NCBI RefSeq assembly: GCF_014203555.1
Contig: NZ_JACHJH010000002.1
Location: 1 to 64,000 of the forward strand
Source: Streptomyces olivoverticillatus
GTDB lineage: Bacteria; Actinomycetota; Actinomycetes; Streptomycetales; Streptomycetaceae
Length of the DNA: 64,000 nucleotides
Direction of reading: 5' to 3'
A model generated the notes under the pieces. The model did not search any database and was not told where the DNA came from. It worked only from the letters and a program-made list of their open reading frames with translations. A program made the position numbers and the translations under genes. Below, piece by piece: positions 26,329 to 34,927 of the stretch (position 1 is its first letter; the number at the start of each line of letters is the position of its first letter).

Positions 26329-27885
26329 GTGATCCGGTCACCGGCCCCGTCACCGCCTCTGGCCCCGGCCGCCGTGCCGGCCCCTGCCAGGGCGGCGACC
26401 CTCGCCATCGCGCGGCTGCCGCGCGGGGCGGCCACCGTCGCCGTCCTGCTGCTGGGCGTCCTGCTGCTGCTCATGGTGGTGCGGCTGCCCTGGTCCGGTG
26501 ACCTGGGAATGCACGGCGCGGTCCTGGAGCGGCTGCGCGCCGACCTCCTGCACCCCGGCAACCCGTTGGTGGACGAGGACACCCCGAGCCCCTACTACTC
26601 GCCGTGGACGGTCGCCCTCGCGCTGGCCGGGTCGGTGACCGGCTGGAGCACGTTCACCGTGCTGCGTCTGGCGGCGCTGACCGGTCTCGCGCTACTCGTC
26701 ACCGGTGTGGGTGGTTTCGTTCGCACCTTCACCGCTAAAAGGGCGGCGGTTGCGCTCGCGTGGCTGTGTGTGCTGCTGCTGTACGGGGTGCGGCTCTTCG
26801 CGTGGAGCGGGGTGCCCGGTCTGACGTCGCTGTCCCTGACGCTCGCCTATCCGAGTACGTTCGCCCTCGGCCTGTCCTTCCATCTGTGGGCGCTGCTGCG
26901 CCGCGCCGTGGCGGACGAGTGGAGGGCGGCCGCCTTCCTGTGGCTGGGGCTGTTGCTGGCGATGGTGCTCCTGTGTCATCAGTTCACGGGTGCGGTGGCG
27001 GTGCTCGGTGTGACGGCTGTCCTGCTGGGGGCCCGGCCGTGGCCCTCCCGCGAGGTGTGGCTGCGGGTGGGGGCAGCGGGGCTGGTGGCGCTGACGGTGC
27101 CGCTGGTCTGGCCGTACTACTCCTTCTTCTCCCTGCTGGGCGCGGACGGCCTGGACGACATCCACCGGCCGCTCTACGCCCATGTCGTGGGGCGGTTCTG
27201 CCTGGTGGCGCTCGGCGTCGTGGCCCTGGGCCTGCGCTGGCGGCGCGACCGCCGCGACCCGCTCGCCCTCTTCTTCGCACTGGGTCTGGCTGGCTACGCC
27301 ATTGGGGGGCTGAGCGGGCATCAGGCCTGGGGCCGCGTCCTGCCCGCGGTGCTCCTCCCCGCCCAGATCGCCCTCGCCATCGAGACGGCCGAGGCCACTG
27401 CGGGACGGGTGCGCCGCGCCCTGACCACGGTGACGGCCGCCGCCCTGCTCGTGGGGGCGTGGACGCAGGCCGGGGTGCTGTCGTACGTCCTCCGGGCGGA
27501 CGCCATCCCGCCCGGGCTGCGTGAGGCACCCACGGTCGGACTGTGGCCGCACTTCGCCTGGGCCGCCGCGAAGGTGCCCAAGCGGGCGACGGTGATGACG
27601 GACGACTACTACGCCCTGCGCACGCTCCCCGCCTACGGGCCGTATACCGTCGCGCCCGCCTACCCCGACCTCTTCCTTCCCGACGAGAAGCGGCGCCGGG
27701 ACGCGACCCGGCGTTACTTCGCCCCTGCCACCCCCCGGGCCGAACGGCTCGGCATCCTGAAGGAGTACGGCGTGCGATGGGTGCTGCGGAAAGACGGCGG
27801 CCCGGGCCTGCCTCAGGGCGATCCCGCCCTGAGGACCGCGGCCCGGGGGCCGGGGGGATTCACCCTGCTGGAGGTCGTCGGGTGA
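26329..27885 (+). CDS. Multi-spanning membrane protein, probable GT-C-type glycosyltransferase
   Basis: A 518-residue protein starting at GTG. It has a proline/alanine-rich N-terminus and about ten to eleven hydrophobic segments. Residues in the first outer loop include VRLPWSGDLGMHGAVLERLR, with acidic residues placed as in GT-C enzymes. The last about 120 residues form a soluble extracytoplasmic domain (ATVMTDDYYALRTLPAYGPY ... RRDATRRYFAP) ending LGILKEYGVRWVLRKDGG. I do not recognise a named family; gene position and topology suggest transfer of a polyprenol-linked sugar outside the membrane. Its stop overlaps the next GTG by 4 nt. Confidence 0.7.
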   Translation: MIRSPAPSPPLAPAAVPAPARAATLAIARLPRGAATVAVLLLGVLLLLMVVRLPWSGDLGMHGAVLERLRADLLHPGNPLVDEDTPSPYYSPWTVALALAGSVTGWSTFTVLRLAALTGLALLVTGVGGFVRTFTAKRAAVALAWLCVLLLYGVRLFAWSGVPGLTSLSLTLAYPSTFALGLSFHLWALLRRAVADEWRAAAFLWLGLLLAMVLLCHQFTGAVAVLGVTAVLLGARPWPSREVWLRVGAAGLVALTVPLVWPYYSFFSLLGADGLDDIHRPLYAHVVGRFCLVALGVVALGLRWRRDRRDPLALFFALGLAGYAIGGLSGHQAWGRVLPAVLLPAQIALAIETAEATAGRVRRALTTVTAAALLVGAWTQAGVLSYVLRADAIPPGLREAPTVGLWPHFAWAAAKVPKRATVMTDDYYALRTLPAYGPYTVAPAYPDLFLPDEKRRRDATRRYFAPATPRAERLGILKEYGVRWVLRKDGGPGLPQGDPALRTAARGPGGFTLLEVVG

Positions 27886-29153
27886 CCGGAACCGCCGACG
27901 AGTGGGGGGATGCGGCGCGGCGGTGGCTGCGCGGGCGCGTGGGGCGGCCGGTGCTGGTCGCCGCGGTGGTGCTGTACGGCCTGAGCTCGCTCAGGCCGTA
28001 CGCCAAGGACCACATCGGCATCGACAACGAGGTTGTGGTGCGTGCCGCCCGTACCCTGCTCGACGGCGGCTCGCCGTACGCGGACAAACGGTTTCTGTAT
28101 CTGCCGGGTGCGGTGTTCGCGGCCGTTCCCGAGACGTTTCTCTCCGAGCGAGTGCTGTACTACGCCGTGCCGCCTGTGACGGGTGTGCTGGTGGCGGCTG
28201 GTGCGGTGCTGGCGCTGCGGATCTTCGGGGTCCCGGCGGACAGCCGGATGGCGGCAGCGACGGCTGTGGGGCTCGCGTTCTTCCTGCCGTTCCAGAGCCT
28301 GGTCTGTCTGGGGAACTGGACGGCGGCGTCGGTGGTGGCCTTCCCCGCGGCGCTGTTGCTGGCGGGGCGGGGGCGGTGGTCTGCGGCGGGAGTGGTGGTC
28401 GGGGCGGCGATTGCGCTCAAGCCGATGCTGGTGCCCGTGCTGCTGCTGTTCGTCTTCGCGCGGCGCTGGCGGGGTCTTGCCTGGGCGGTGGGGGTGCCGG
28501 TGGCGGTGTCCCTGGTGGCCGCTGCGGCCATGCCCCGCCCGAGCCTCTTCTTCACCCGGACTCTGCCGTTCCTGTTGCACGGTCAGGACGCCTACGCCCG
28601 CCCGTACGACGCCTCGTGGTCGGCGGTGCTGCCACGGATCGGGGTGCCGCACCTGCCGGCTCTCGCGCTGGCGGCGTTGGCGGGAGCGGCGGTGCTGGGT
28701 TGCGCCTGGGTGCGGTGGGAGGGGAGGGGCGGCAGTGACCTCAGGGACGGCAGGGGGTGGGGCGATGAGCTGAGGGTGGTGGAGTGTGCGTCGCTGTTGA
28801 TGCTCGCGGCGTTCGTGGTGGCCCGCCCGTCCTTCCTGAACTACGCGCTCGTGGTGATGCCTTCGCTTGCGGCCTCTGCGGTGGTGCCCGAGGCGGCGGC
28901 GAGGTCGGTGTGGTTCTGGATGGCGCTGGTACCGGAGTTGGGCGGAGTGCCGTGGCCGGGCCTGGACAGCGCGGAGCGGCACGCGTTCAAGGACATCGTG
29001 ATGTTCGGCGGGGTGGCGGCGGTCCTGGCCGTCACGGCGTGGCGGAGGAGGGCGTGGGAGAAAGGGGTTGTCACGCAGAGTAGTCATGGTTACTCTCTGT
29101 GTAGCGGACTCGAGTCCCGGGTCGCCGACTCAGAAGTGCCGACTCCGAAGTGA
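27882..29153 (+). CDS. GT87-like (DUF2029-type) membrane mannosyltransferase candidate
   Basis: A 423-residue membrane protein starting at GTG within the previous stop (GTGA overlap). It has about nine to ten hydrophobic segments and the pattern SLVCLGNWTAASVVAFPAAL followed by GVVVGAAIALKPMLVPVLLL. The small-Gly/Asn motif and the AxxLKP helix are features of GT87 enzymes (alpha-1,2-mannosyltransferases such as PimE). The early loop SLRPYAKDHIGIDNEVVVRA carries the expected acidic residue. The C-terminus is short and polar. Acceptor unknown. It is translationally coupled to the gene before and 8 nt before the next one. Confidence 0.72.
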   Translation: MTGTADEWGDAARRWLRGRVGRPVLVAAVVLYGLSSLRPYAKDHIGIDNEVVVRAARTLLDGGSPYADKRFLYLPGAVFAAVPETFLSERVLYYAVPPVTGVLVAAGAVLALRIFGVPADSRMAAATAVGLAFFLPFQSLVCLGNWTAASVVAFPAALLLAGRGRWSAAGVVVGAAIALKPMLVPVLLLFVFARRWRGLAWAVGVPVAVSLVAAAAMPRPSLFFTRTLPFLLHGQDAYARPYDASWSAVLPRIGVPHLPALALAALAGAAVLGCAWVRWEGRGGSDLRDGRGWGDELRVVECASLLMLAAFVVARPSFLNYALVVMPSLAASAVVPEAAARSVWFWMALVPELGGVPWPGLDSAERHAFKDIVMFGGVAAVLAVTAWRRRAWEKGVVTQSSHGYSLCSGLESRVADSEVPTPK

Positions 29154-29161
29154 GGTGACGT

Positions 29162-31942
29162 ATGCCCGTTCCCGACGTCAGCGTAGTGGTCATCGTCTAC
29201 AACGACGCGGTGCGCCTGCCGCGCGCGGTGCGGTCGGTCCTCGGGCAGTCCTTGCGCAACCTCGAAGTGATCGTCGTCGACGACTGCTCGACCGACGACA
29301 CCTTCACCGCCGCCCGCGAGCTGACCGAAGCCGACCCCCGGGTGCGCTGCCTGCGGCTGCCGTTCAACAGCGGCGGCTGCGGCGCGCCGCGCAACGCAGG
29401 CATCGACGCCGCCCGCGCACCCCATGTCATGTTCCTCGACAGCGATGACGAACTGCCCTACCACGCCTGCAAATCCCTTCTGCTGGCCGCAGAGGAGACG
29501 GCCGCCGACTTCGTGACCGGCGAGGTCACCCGCCTCTTCGAGGCGACCGTCACCACAGGTCTGTGGTACCCCGAACTCTTCGAGGACGCCCGCCTGGTGG
29601 AAGGCATCCGCACCGCTCCCCAGTACTTCCTGGACGCCCTCTCCACCAACAAGCTCTACCGTGCCGACTTCCTCGCCCGCCACCACCTGCGCTTCCCCGA
29701 GGACCTGCACTACGAGGACCAGCTCTTCACCGCCCAGGCCTTCACCCTCGCCCGCGCCTTCGCCGTCGTCCCCTGGCCCGTCTACACCTGGCGGCTCGCC
29801 GACGGGCCGGCCGGGCCGTCCATCACCTCCAGCCGGCACGAGATGCGGCACGTCACGGACCGCGTCACCGTCGCCCGGCGCATCGACGACTTCCTGGAGC
29901 GCACGGGCAACGCCGACCTCCGGCCCGCCAAGGACGCGAAGTTCCTCCGCCACGACCTGCGCCTCTACCTCGGCGACCTGCCCTTCCGCGACCGCCGCTG
30001 GACCGAGGAGTTCGTCGCCGCGGTGACACCCTGCCTCGACGGCATCGCCGCCTCCGCCCTCGATGCGATTCCGCGCGAACAGCGCATCTGTCAGTACCTC
30101 TTGCAGACCGGCCGCATCGAGGACGCCGCCGAATGCGCCCGCACCCTCGACCGCCCCCGCATCGCCCCCCGCCATGTCGTACGGGGCCCTGCCGGGCGTA
30201 CGTACTGGGGCCGCGAACTGCCCGCGGACGAGCGGGCCGCCGATGCGCTGGACATCACCGCCTGGCACCTGGACCGCCAGCCCTTCACCACCGGCCCGTT
30301 GCGGCACGAGGTCACCCGGGTCGAACCGGACGGGCACCGACTGCGCATCGGCCTGCGCACCCATGACCCCTGCCGGATCCTGGCCGGACCCGTCTCCGTC
30401 ACAGCCGAACTGCACATCACGGCCGCAGCCGCACCCCTCGCCGTGCCCGTGCACTACACCCCGGCAGACGGCGAAGAGCACGTCCACACCGCCGAAATCG
30501 ACATCGACCTGCGCCTGGTCCCCGTCGGGATCACCGGGTTCCAGGGGCGCAGTCGGCCCACGATCGTCCTCGACCGGCTGGGCCTCACCCGCACCGACCC
30601 CCTCCTCGCACCGGCCGAACTGCCCGTCCTCCGGGCCCGGATCGCAGGGCACACGGTGAGCGTGGCCTGCGAGAGGCACGGCGAGGGGAGCCTCGAACTG
30701 ACCTGGGAGCGTGCCGGACTCCGCGGGCGCGCCGAAGCAGCGGCACCGCGTCTGGCGCCCGTACGCCGCCGCGCCGACCGGCTGGGCCGCCGGCTCACCG
30801 GCCCCCGGGCCAAGACCATGGCCTGCCACGAGCTCCACAAACTCCCCATCGACGACGGCTTGGTCGTCTTCGAGGCGCTGGAAGGCCGCGGCTACGCCGA
30901 CAGCCCGCGCTACATCCACGAAGAGCTGCAGCGCCGGGGCCTGCCGCTGCGCGCCGTGTGGTCGTACTCCGGCAGCCGCGCCTCCTACCCGCCGGGAGTG
31001 CAGCTGGTCAGACGCGGCAGCTGGGAATACGTCCGCACGATCGCCCGCGCGCGGTACTGGGTGGACTCGCACGGCTTCCCGATGCCTTTCCCCAAGCGGC
31101 CCGGCACCCGCTATCTGCAGACCTGGCACGGCCAGGCCTTCAAGCGCATGGGATTCGACATCCCGGAGCTGCGCCTCGCCGGGCCCGAACGGCAGCGCCG
31201 GCACCGCGAGGCGGTGGCCCGCTGGGACGCACTGATCTCGCCCAGCGACGAATTCGAGCGGACCTTCGTCCGCGCCAACGGATACACAGGCACCCTGCTG
31301 CGCACCGGACTGCCCCGCAACGACCCCCTCGTCCGGTGGAACGACCCCCAACAGCGCGACCGCGCCGCCGCCACCCGCGAACGGCTCCAGATCCCCGACG
31401 GACACAAGGTGCTGCTGTACGCGCCCACCTTCCGCGACGGGGCCCGCGACAGCGGCGAGTCGATCCGCGTGGACCTGGCGGAGCTGGTGCGCGAGACGGG
31501 CGAGGAATGGACGACTGTCGTCCGCCCGCACTACTACGAGCACTTCACGGTGGAGCGCGAACTGGGGCACGCCCTGCGCGACGGGCGGAGCTTCACCGAC
31601 CTCAACGACCTGCTGCTCGCCTCGGACGCGCTGCTCACGGACTACTCGTCGGTGATGTTCGACTACGCCAACCTGGGCCGCCCCATCCTGCTCTACGCCG
31701 ACGACTACGAGGACTACCGCTCCTCCTTGCGCGGGACGTACTACGACCTGCACGACATCGCCCCCGGCCCCGTGCTCTCCACCACCGGCGCACTGGTGCG
31801 CGCACTCCGCGACGTGGCCGCGGTCCAGGAGGAGTGGGCCGATGCATACGCACGCTTCCAGGCGCGGTTCAACCCGTACGAGACGGGCCGGGCGAGCAAG
31901 GCCGTCGTCGACCTCTTCTTCGAGGGGAGCGAGGGGCGATGA
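29162..31942 (+). CDS. Bifunctional GT2 glycosyltransferase / CDP-glycerol glycerophosphotransferase-like (teichoic-acid-type polymerase)
   Basis: A 926-residue cytoplasmic or membrane-attached protein. Residues 1-220 form a GT2 domain (VSVVVIVYNDAVRLPRAVRS, DDCSTDDTF, metal-binding FLDSDDELP). A beta-rich middle region lies at about 380-530. The C-terminal part (about 540-920) is a glycerophosphotransferase domain with TWHGQAFKRMGFDIPEL, VLLYAPTFRDG, RPHYYEHF and TDYSSVMFDYANLGRPILLY. Such fusions build poly(polyol phosphate) or sugar-polyol phosphate chains. The ATG follows GAGGTGACGT. The stop overlaps the GT4 start (ATGA). It is the strongest evidence that this locus makes a teichoic-acid-like polymer. 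Confidence 0.88.
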   Translation: MPVPDVSVVVIVYNDAVRLPRAVRSVLGQSLRNLEVIVVDDCSTDDTFTAARELTEADPRVRCLRLPFNSGGCGAPRNAGIDAARAPHVMFLDSDDELPYHACKSLLLAAEETAADFVTGEVTRLFEATVTTGLWYPELFEDARLVEGIRTAPQYFLDALSTNKLYRADFLARHHLRFPEDLHYEDQLFTAQAFTLARAFAVVPWPVYTWRLADGPAGPSITSSRHEMRHVTDRVTVARRIDDFLERTGNADLRPAKDAKFLRHDLRLYLGDLPFRDRRWTEEFVAAVTPCLDGIAASALDAIPREQRICQYLLQTGRIEDAAECARTLDRPRIAPRHVVRGPAGRTYWGRELPADERAADALDITAWHLDRQPFTTGPLRHEVTRVEPDGHRLRIGLRTHDPCRILAGPVSVTAELHITAAAAPLAVPVHYTPADGEEHVHTAEIDIDLRLVPVGITGFQGRSRPTIVLDRLGLTRTDPLLAPAELPVLRARIAGHTVSVACERHGEGSLELTWERAGLRGRAEAAAPRLAPVRRRADRLGRRLTGPRAKTMACHELHKLPIDDGLVVFEALEGRGYADSPRYIHEELQRRGLPLRAVWSYSGSRASYPPGVQLVRRGSWEYVRTIARARYWVDSHGFPMPFPKRPGTRYLQTWHGQAFKRMGFDIPELRLAGPERQRRHREAVARWDALISPSDEFERTFVRANGYTGTLLRTGLPRNDPLVRWNDPQQRDRAAATRERLQIPDGHKVLLYAPTFRDGARDSGESIRVDLAELVRETGEEWTTVVRPHYYEHFTVERELGHALRDGRSFTDLNDLLLASDALLTDYSSVMFDYANLGRPILLYADDYEDYRSSLRGTYYDLHDIAPGPVLSTTGALVRALRDVAAVQEEWADAYARFQARFNPYETGRASKAVVDLFFEGSEGR

Positions 31943-33084
31943 GCCGGAATCTGTTCCTCGTCGGCATCGACGTCGACTCCATGGGCGGTTCCCAGCGGGT
32001 GCTGCACACGCTCGCCCAGGGCTTCGCCGAACGCGGCCACAGCGTCGAGCTCGTCGGCATCCGGCCCAGCCCCGAACCCCACACCTACGTCACGGACCAG
32101 GCCTACCGGCACACCACCCTCTACCGTTCACCGGCAGCCGCCTCCTGGCAGGCCGCCTCGCTGGCCGAGCGGTTCCACCCGGTACGGCTACGCGAAGCGA
32201 GGGCAGGGCGGCTGGAGCGGCAGCGGGCCCGCGAGGCGATGGCGCGCCGGCTCGCCGAGGTCCCGGAGGGCTGTGTCGTCATCGGGTCGCCGTGGGCCGC
32301 GGTCTGGCTGGAGTCGGTCGGGCGGCCGCGCGGCATCAAGGCCGTCGGGCAGTACCACGAGTCCTTCCTCCAGGCGTGCAACTCCCCCAACCTCGAACTG
32401 ATCCTGCGGCACTACCCGGAGCTGGAGAAAGCGGTGTTCCTCAGCGAGCCGGACGCGGCGGAGTTCCGCAGGCGCAAGCTGCCCAACGTCGCAGTGATGC
32501 CGAACCCGCTGCCCTTCCGGCCCGCCGCGCCCGCCCCTCTGGACACCCGGCGCATCGGCGCGGTCGGGCGCCTGGACCCGGTCAAACGGCCGGACCGGCT
32601 CGTCGAGGCCTTCGCCGCCGTCTGCGCGGACCACCACCCCGGCTGGGAGCTGCACTTCTTCGGGGACGGCCCGCTGGAGGAGGAGCTGCAGGCCCAGGCC
32701 GGGCGCCTCGGAGTGGGGGAGCGGGTGCGCTTCCGCGGCACCGTGCGCGATATGGCCGCGGCCTACCGGGAGTTGTCGGTCGTGGCGCTCACCAGCGAAC
32801 GCGAAGGACGTCCCATGGTCCTCGCCGAAGCGGCCGCCGCCGGGGTGCCGTGCGTGAGCTTCGACCTTTCGGGCGGCGTACGGGAGCTGGTCGCCCACGG
32901 CCGTACGGGCACGCTCGTGCCCCCCGGGGACACGAGCGCGTTCACGGCGGCCCTGAGGGAGCTGGTGGAGGACGGGCGATTGCGCGAGCGCTACGGGTGG
33001 GCCGGCCGGGAGCATGTCGCACCGCTGGCGCTGTCAGCCGTGCTGGACAGGTGGGAAGCGCTGTTCGAGGAAATCGACCGGTAG
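31939..33084 (+). CDS. GT4-family glycosyltransferase
   Basis: A 381-residue GT-B enzyme. The N-terminal domain has GIDVDSMGGSQRVLHTLAQGF. The C-terminal nucleotide-sugar domain has GAVGRLDPVKRPDRLVEAF, HFFGDGPLEEELQAQA, and the E-x7-E-like region LTSEREGRPMVLAEAAAAGV followed by GVRELV. It is likely a retaining transferase for the polymer or linkage unit made with the GT2/polymerase gene it overlaps by 4 nt. The linker around residues 90-115 is Arg-rich. It ends 20 nt from the convergent GT2 gene with no obvious hairpin between. Confidence 0.88.
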   Translation: MSRNLFLVGIDVDSMGGSQRVLHTLAQGFAERGHSVELVGIRPSPEPHTYVTDQAYRHTTLYRSPAAASWQAASLAERFHPVRLREARAGRLERQRAREAMARRLAEVPEGCVVIGSPWAAVWLESVGRPRGIKAVGQYHESFLQACNSPNLELILRHYPELEKAVFLSEPDAAEFRRRKLPNVAVMPNPLPFRPAAPAPLDTRRIGAVGRLDPVKRPDRLVEAFAAVCADHHPGWELHFFGDGPLEEELQAQAGRLGVGERVRFRGTVRDMAAAYRELSVVALTSEREGRPMVLAEAAAAGVPCVSFDLSGGVRELVAHGRTGTLVPPGDTSAFTAALRELVEDGRLRERYGWAGREHVAPLALSAVLDRWEALFEEIDR

Positions 33085-33104
33085 GGGAGGGCGGGGGGAT
33101 GAGG

Positions 33105-34844
33105 CTAGGAGCCATCGGCGCCGTCAGGCGGCGCGGCGCGCTGCTTGCGAGAGCTGCGCGGCAATGGGCGAAACCGGCGGGCAAGGCGGTCCGCGCGCCG
33201 CAGGAGCGGGCCGCGCAGTCTGCGCGAGGCGATGCCGAGCGCGCCACGCACACCGGGAGCCAGCCGCAGCGCGAGCGAACCGCTTGCCGTGGCATAGGGC
33301 TGGACCAGGAGCACCCCGTTGCGCGCGCCCGGCACGATGCACCGCCGACGTCCGTCCCCCACGGCCCGTACGGCCGTCCGCAGGGTGCCGCCGTGCGTGA
33401 AGTGGAGCCGTACGCGCACGTCCCACGCCTGGGAGGCGGAGGACGGCTTGGCGTGGCGGCCGAGCGCCGCCAAGGCGGCCAGGTCGACGGTGAGCCGGGC
33501 GGTCCAGCCGTCGCCGTCCGCCCTGAGCGGAGCTGTGCGTTCGACGATGGTGGTGCCGTCGCGCAGGCGCAGTTCCACATCGAGGGTGCGGGGCTCGGCT
33601 GCGGCCAGGCGTCCGTAGAGCTCATGGACGTGGAGCCGCAGTTCGGCGCGGGTCCGGGGCCTGGCCAGGACGCGCAGGCGGGCGTCGACGGCGACGGGGA
33701 GGCGGCGGGCCGGTTTGGCGGCCGAGCCGGTGAGGCCGTCGAGAACGGCCTGCGGAAGGTCCTCCGCCCAGACCGGGGAGCCCGCTGCCTCGGCATAGGG
33801 CGGCAGCAGCCGGGCGGGGCGGGCCGCCAGCTGGGCCAGGCGGTCCAGGTCCCGCGGGGCCTCGGAGGCGAGCACGACGCGGGCGATCCAGCGGGCGGGG
33901 GCGCGGGCGGCGGTCAGTTCGGCCTCCCCGTAGGCGGCCAGGCAGCCGCGGGCCACGCGCCACCAGGCCCGTCGGTAGGCGGGGCCGTGGCCGGGCAGCT
34001 CCCGGACGTACAGGCGCAGGTCGTGGTCGAGGAACTTCACGCGCGCGGCGCGGGCGAGCGGTTTACGGTCCGCGTCCAGGAAGACCTCGACGGCGCGCTG
34101 GTGGGCGAAGACCCGCGCCTGCCAGTTGTCGACCCGTTCGCGGTCCAGGGAGATCGACGGCCGTGCGGCATCGCGGCGGACGTGCCAGATGTAGACCGGG
34201 TCGGGGACGGTCGCGATGCGCGGAGCCGCCGCGAGGACCCGGGCGGTGAAGACGAAGTCCTCATAGGGGAAGCGGCCTTCGGGGAAGGTGATGCCGTGCC
34301 CGGTGAGGAAGGCGCGGGCATAGAGCTTGTTGACGCACAGCGTGTCGTGCAGCAGTTCCGGTCGGTCTTCGGGGGCGTCGTGGACGGAGGCCCGGCGATA
34401 GAGGGCGGGCTGCCAGAGGGTCTCGCGGCGCCGGGGAAGCTCGCGGCGCACGCACAGGCCCGCCGCCACGGGCGCGCCATGGTGCAGCGCGGCACGCAGC
34501 AGCGCGGCCACCGCGCCGTGGGGGAGCACGTCGTCGCTGTCCAGGAACATCACATACGGGGAGCCGGCCGCTCGCAGCCCGTCGTTGCGGGGGGTGCCGC
34601 AGCCCCCGCTGTTGACGGCCCGGTGGATGACGCGCAGACGCGGATCGCGGGCGGCCAGCCGGGCCAGGACGGCGGCGGTGCGGTCGGTGGAGGCGTCGTC
34701 CACGGCGATGACCTCGGCCACTGCCGGGCCCTGGGTCAGGGCGGAGCGAACGGCGGCGCCGATGTGCCGGGCGTCGTCGTAGCCGATGACGATCACGCTG
34801 ACCCGGGCGGCGGGGGCCGGTGTTCCGCTGTCGTTCACTGCCAT
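33105..34844 (-). CDS. GT2-family glycosyltransferase with C-terminal beta-rich domain
   Basis: A 579-residue protein. The GT2 domain (about 15-260) has RVSVIVIGYDDARHIGAAVR, DDASTDRTAAV and the metal-binding FLDSDDVLP. It shares with the bifunctional enzyme at 29162 the unusual NSGGCGxPRN loop and the later pattern NKLYxxxFL...P..YEDxxFTA, so the two are paralogues. The C-terminal half lacks a glycerophosphotransferase domain but has a beta-rich region (about 400-520) similar in style to the middle part of that protein, and a very basic tail (LLRRADRLARRFRPLPRSSR). The start at 34844 has a weak ribosome site; homology supports it. It is transcribed opposite to its neighbours. Confidence 0.85.
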   Translation of the reverse strand: MAVNDSGTPAPAARVSVIVIGYDDARHIGAAVRSALTQGPAVAEVIAVDDASTDRTAAVLARLAARDPRLRVIHRAVNSGGCGTPRNDGLRAAGSPYVMFLDSDDVLPHGAVAALLRAALHHGAPVAAGLCVRRELPRRRETLWQPALYRRASVHDAPEDRPELLHDTLCVNKLYARAFLTGHGITFPEGRFPYEDFVFTARVLAAAPRIATVPDPVYIWHVRRDAARPSISLDRERVDNWQARVFAHQRAVEVFLDADRKPLARAARVKFLDHDLRLYVRELPGHGPAYRRAWWRVARGCLAAYGEAELTAARAPARWIARVVLASEAPRDLDRLAQLAARPARLLPPYAEAAGSPVWAEDLPQAVLDGLTGSAAKPARRLPVAVDARLRVLARPRTRAELRLHVHELYGRLAAAEPRTLDVELRLRDGTTIVERTAPLRADGDGWTARLTVDLAALAALGRHAKPSSASQAWDVRVRLHFTHGGTLRTAVRAVGDGRRRCIVPGARNGVLLVQPYATASGSLALRLAPGVRGALGIASRRLRGPLLRRADRLARRFRPLPRSSRKQRAAPPDGADGS

Positions 34845-34927
34845 GGAACACAGTCTTATCCAACAAGTATGGATATTCGGGGCATTCTGCGCTCGGGCGC
34901 GGTCGGCCGGAAGGGGGCGGGGCACAG

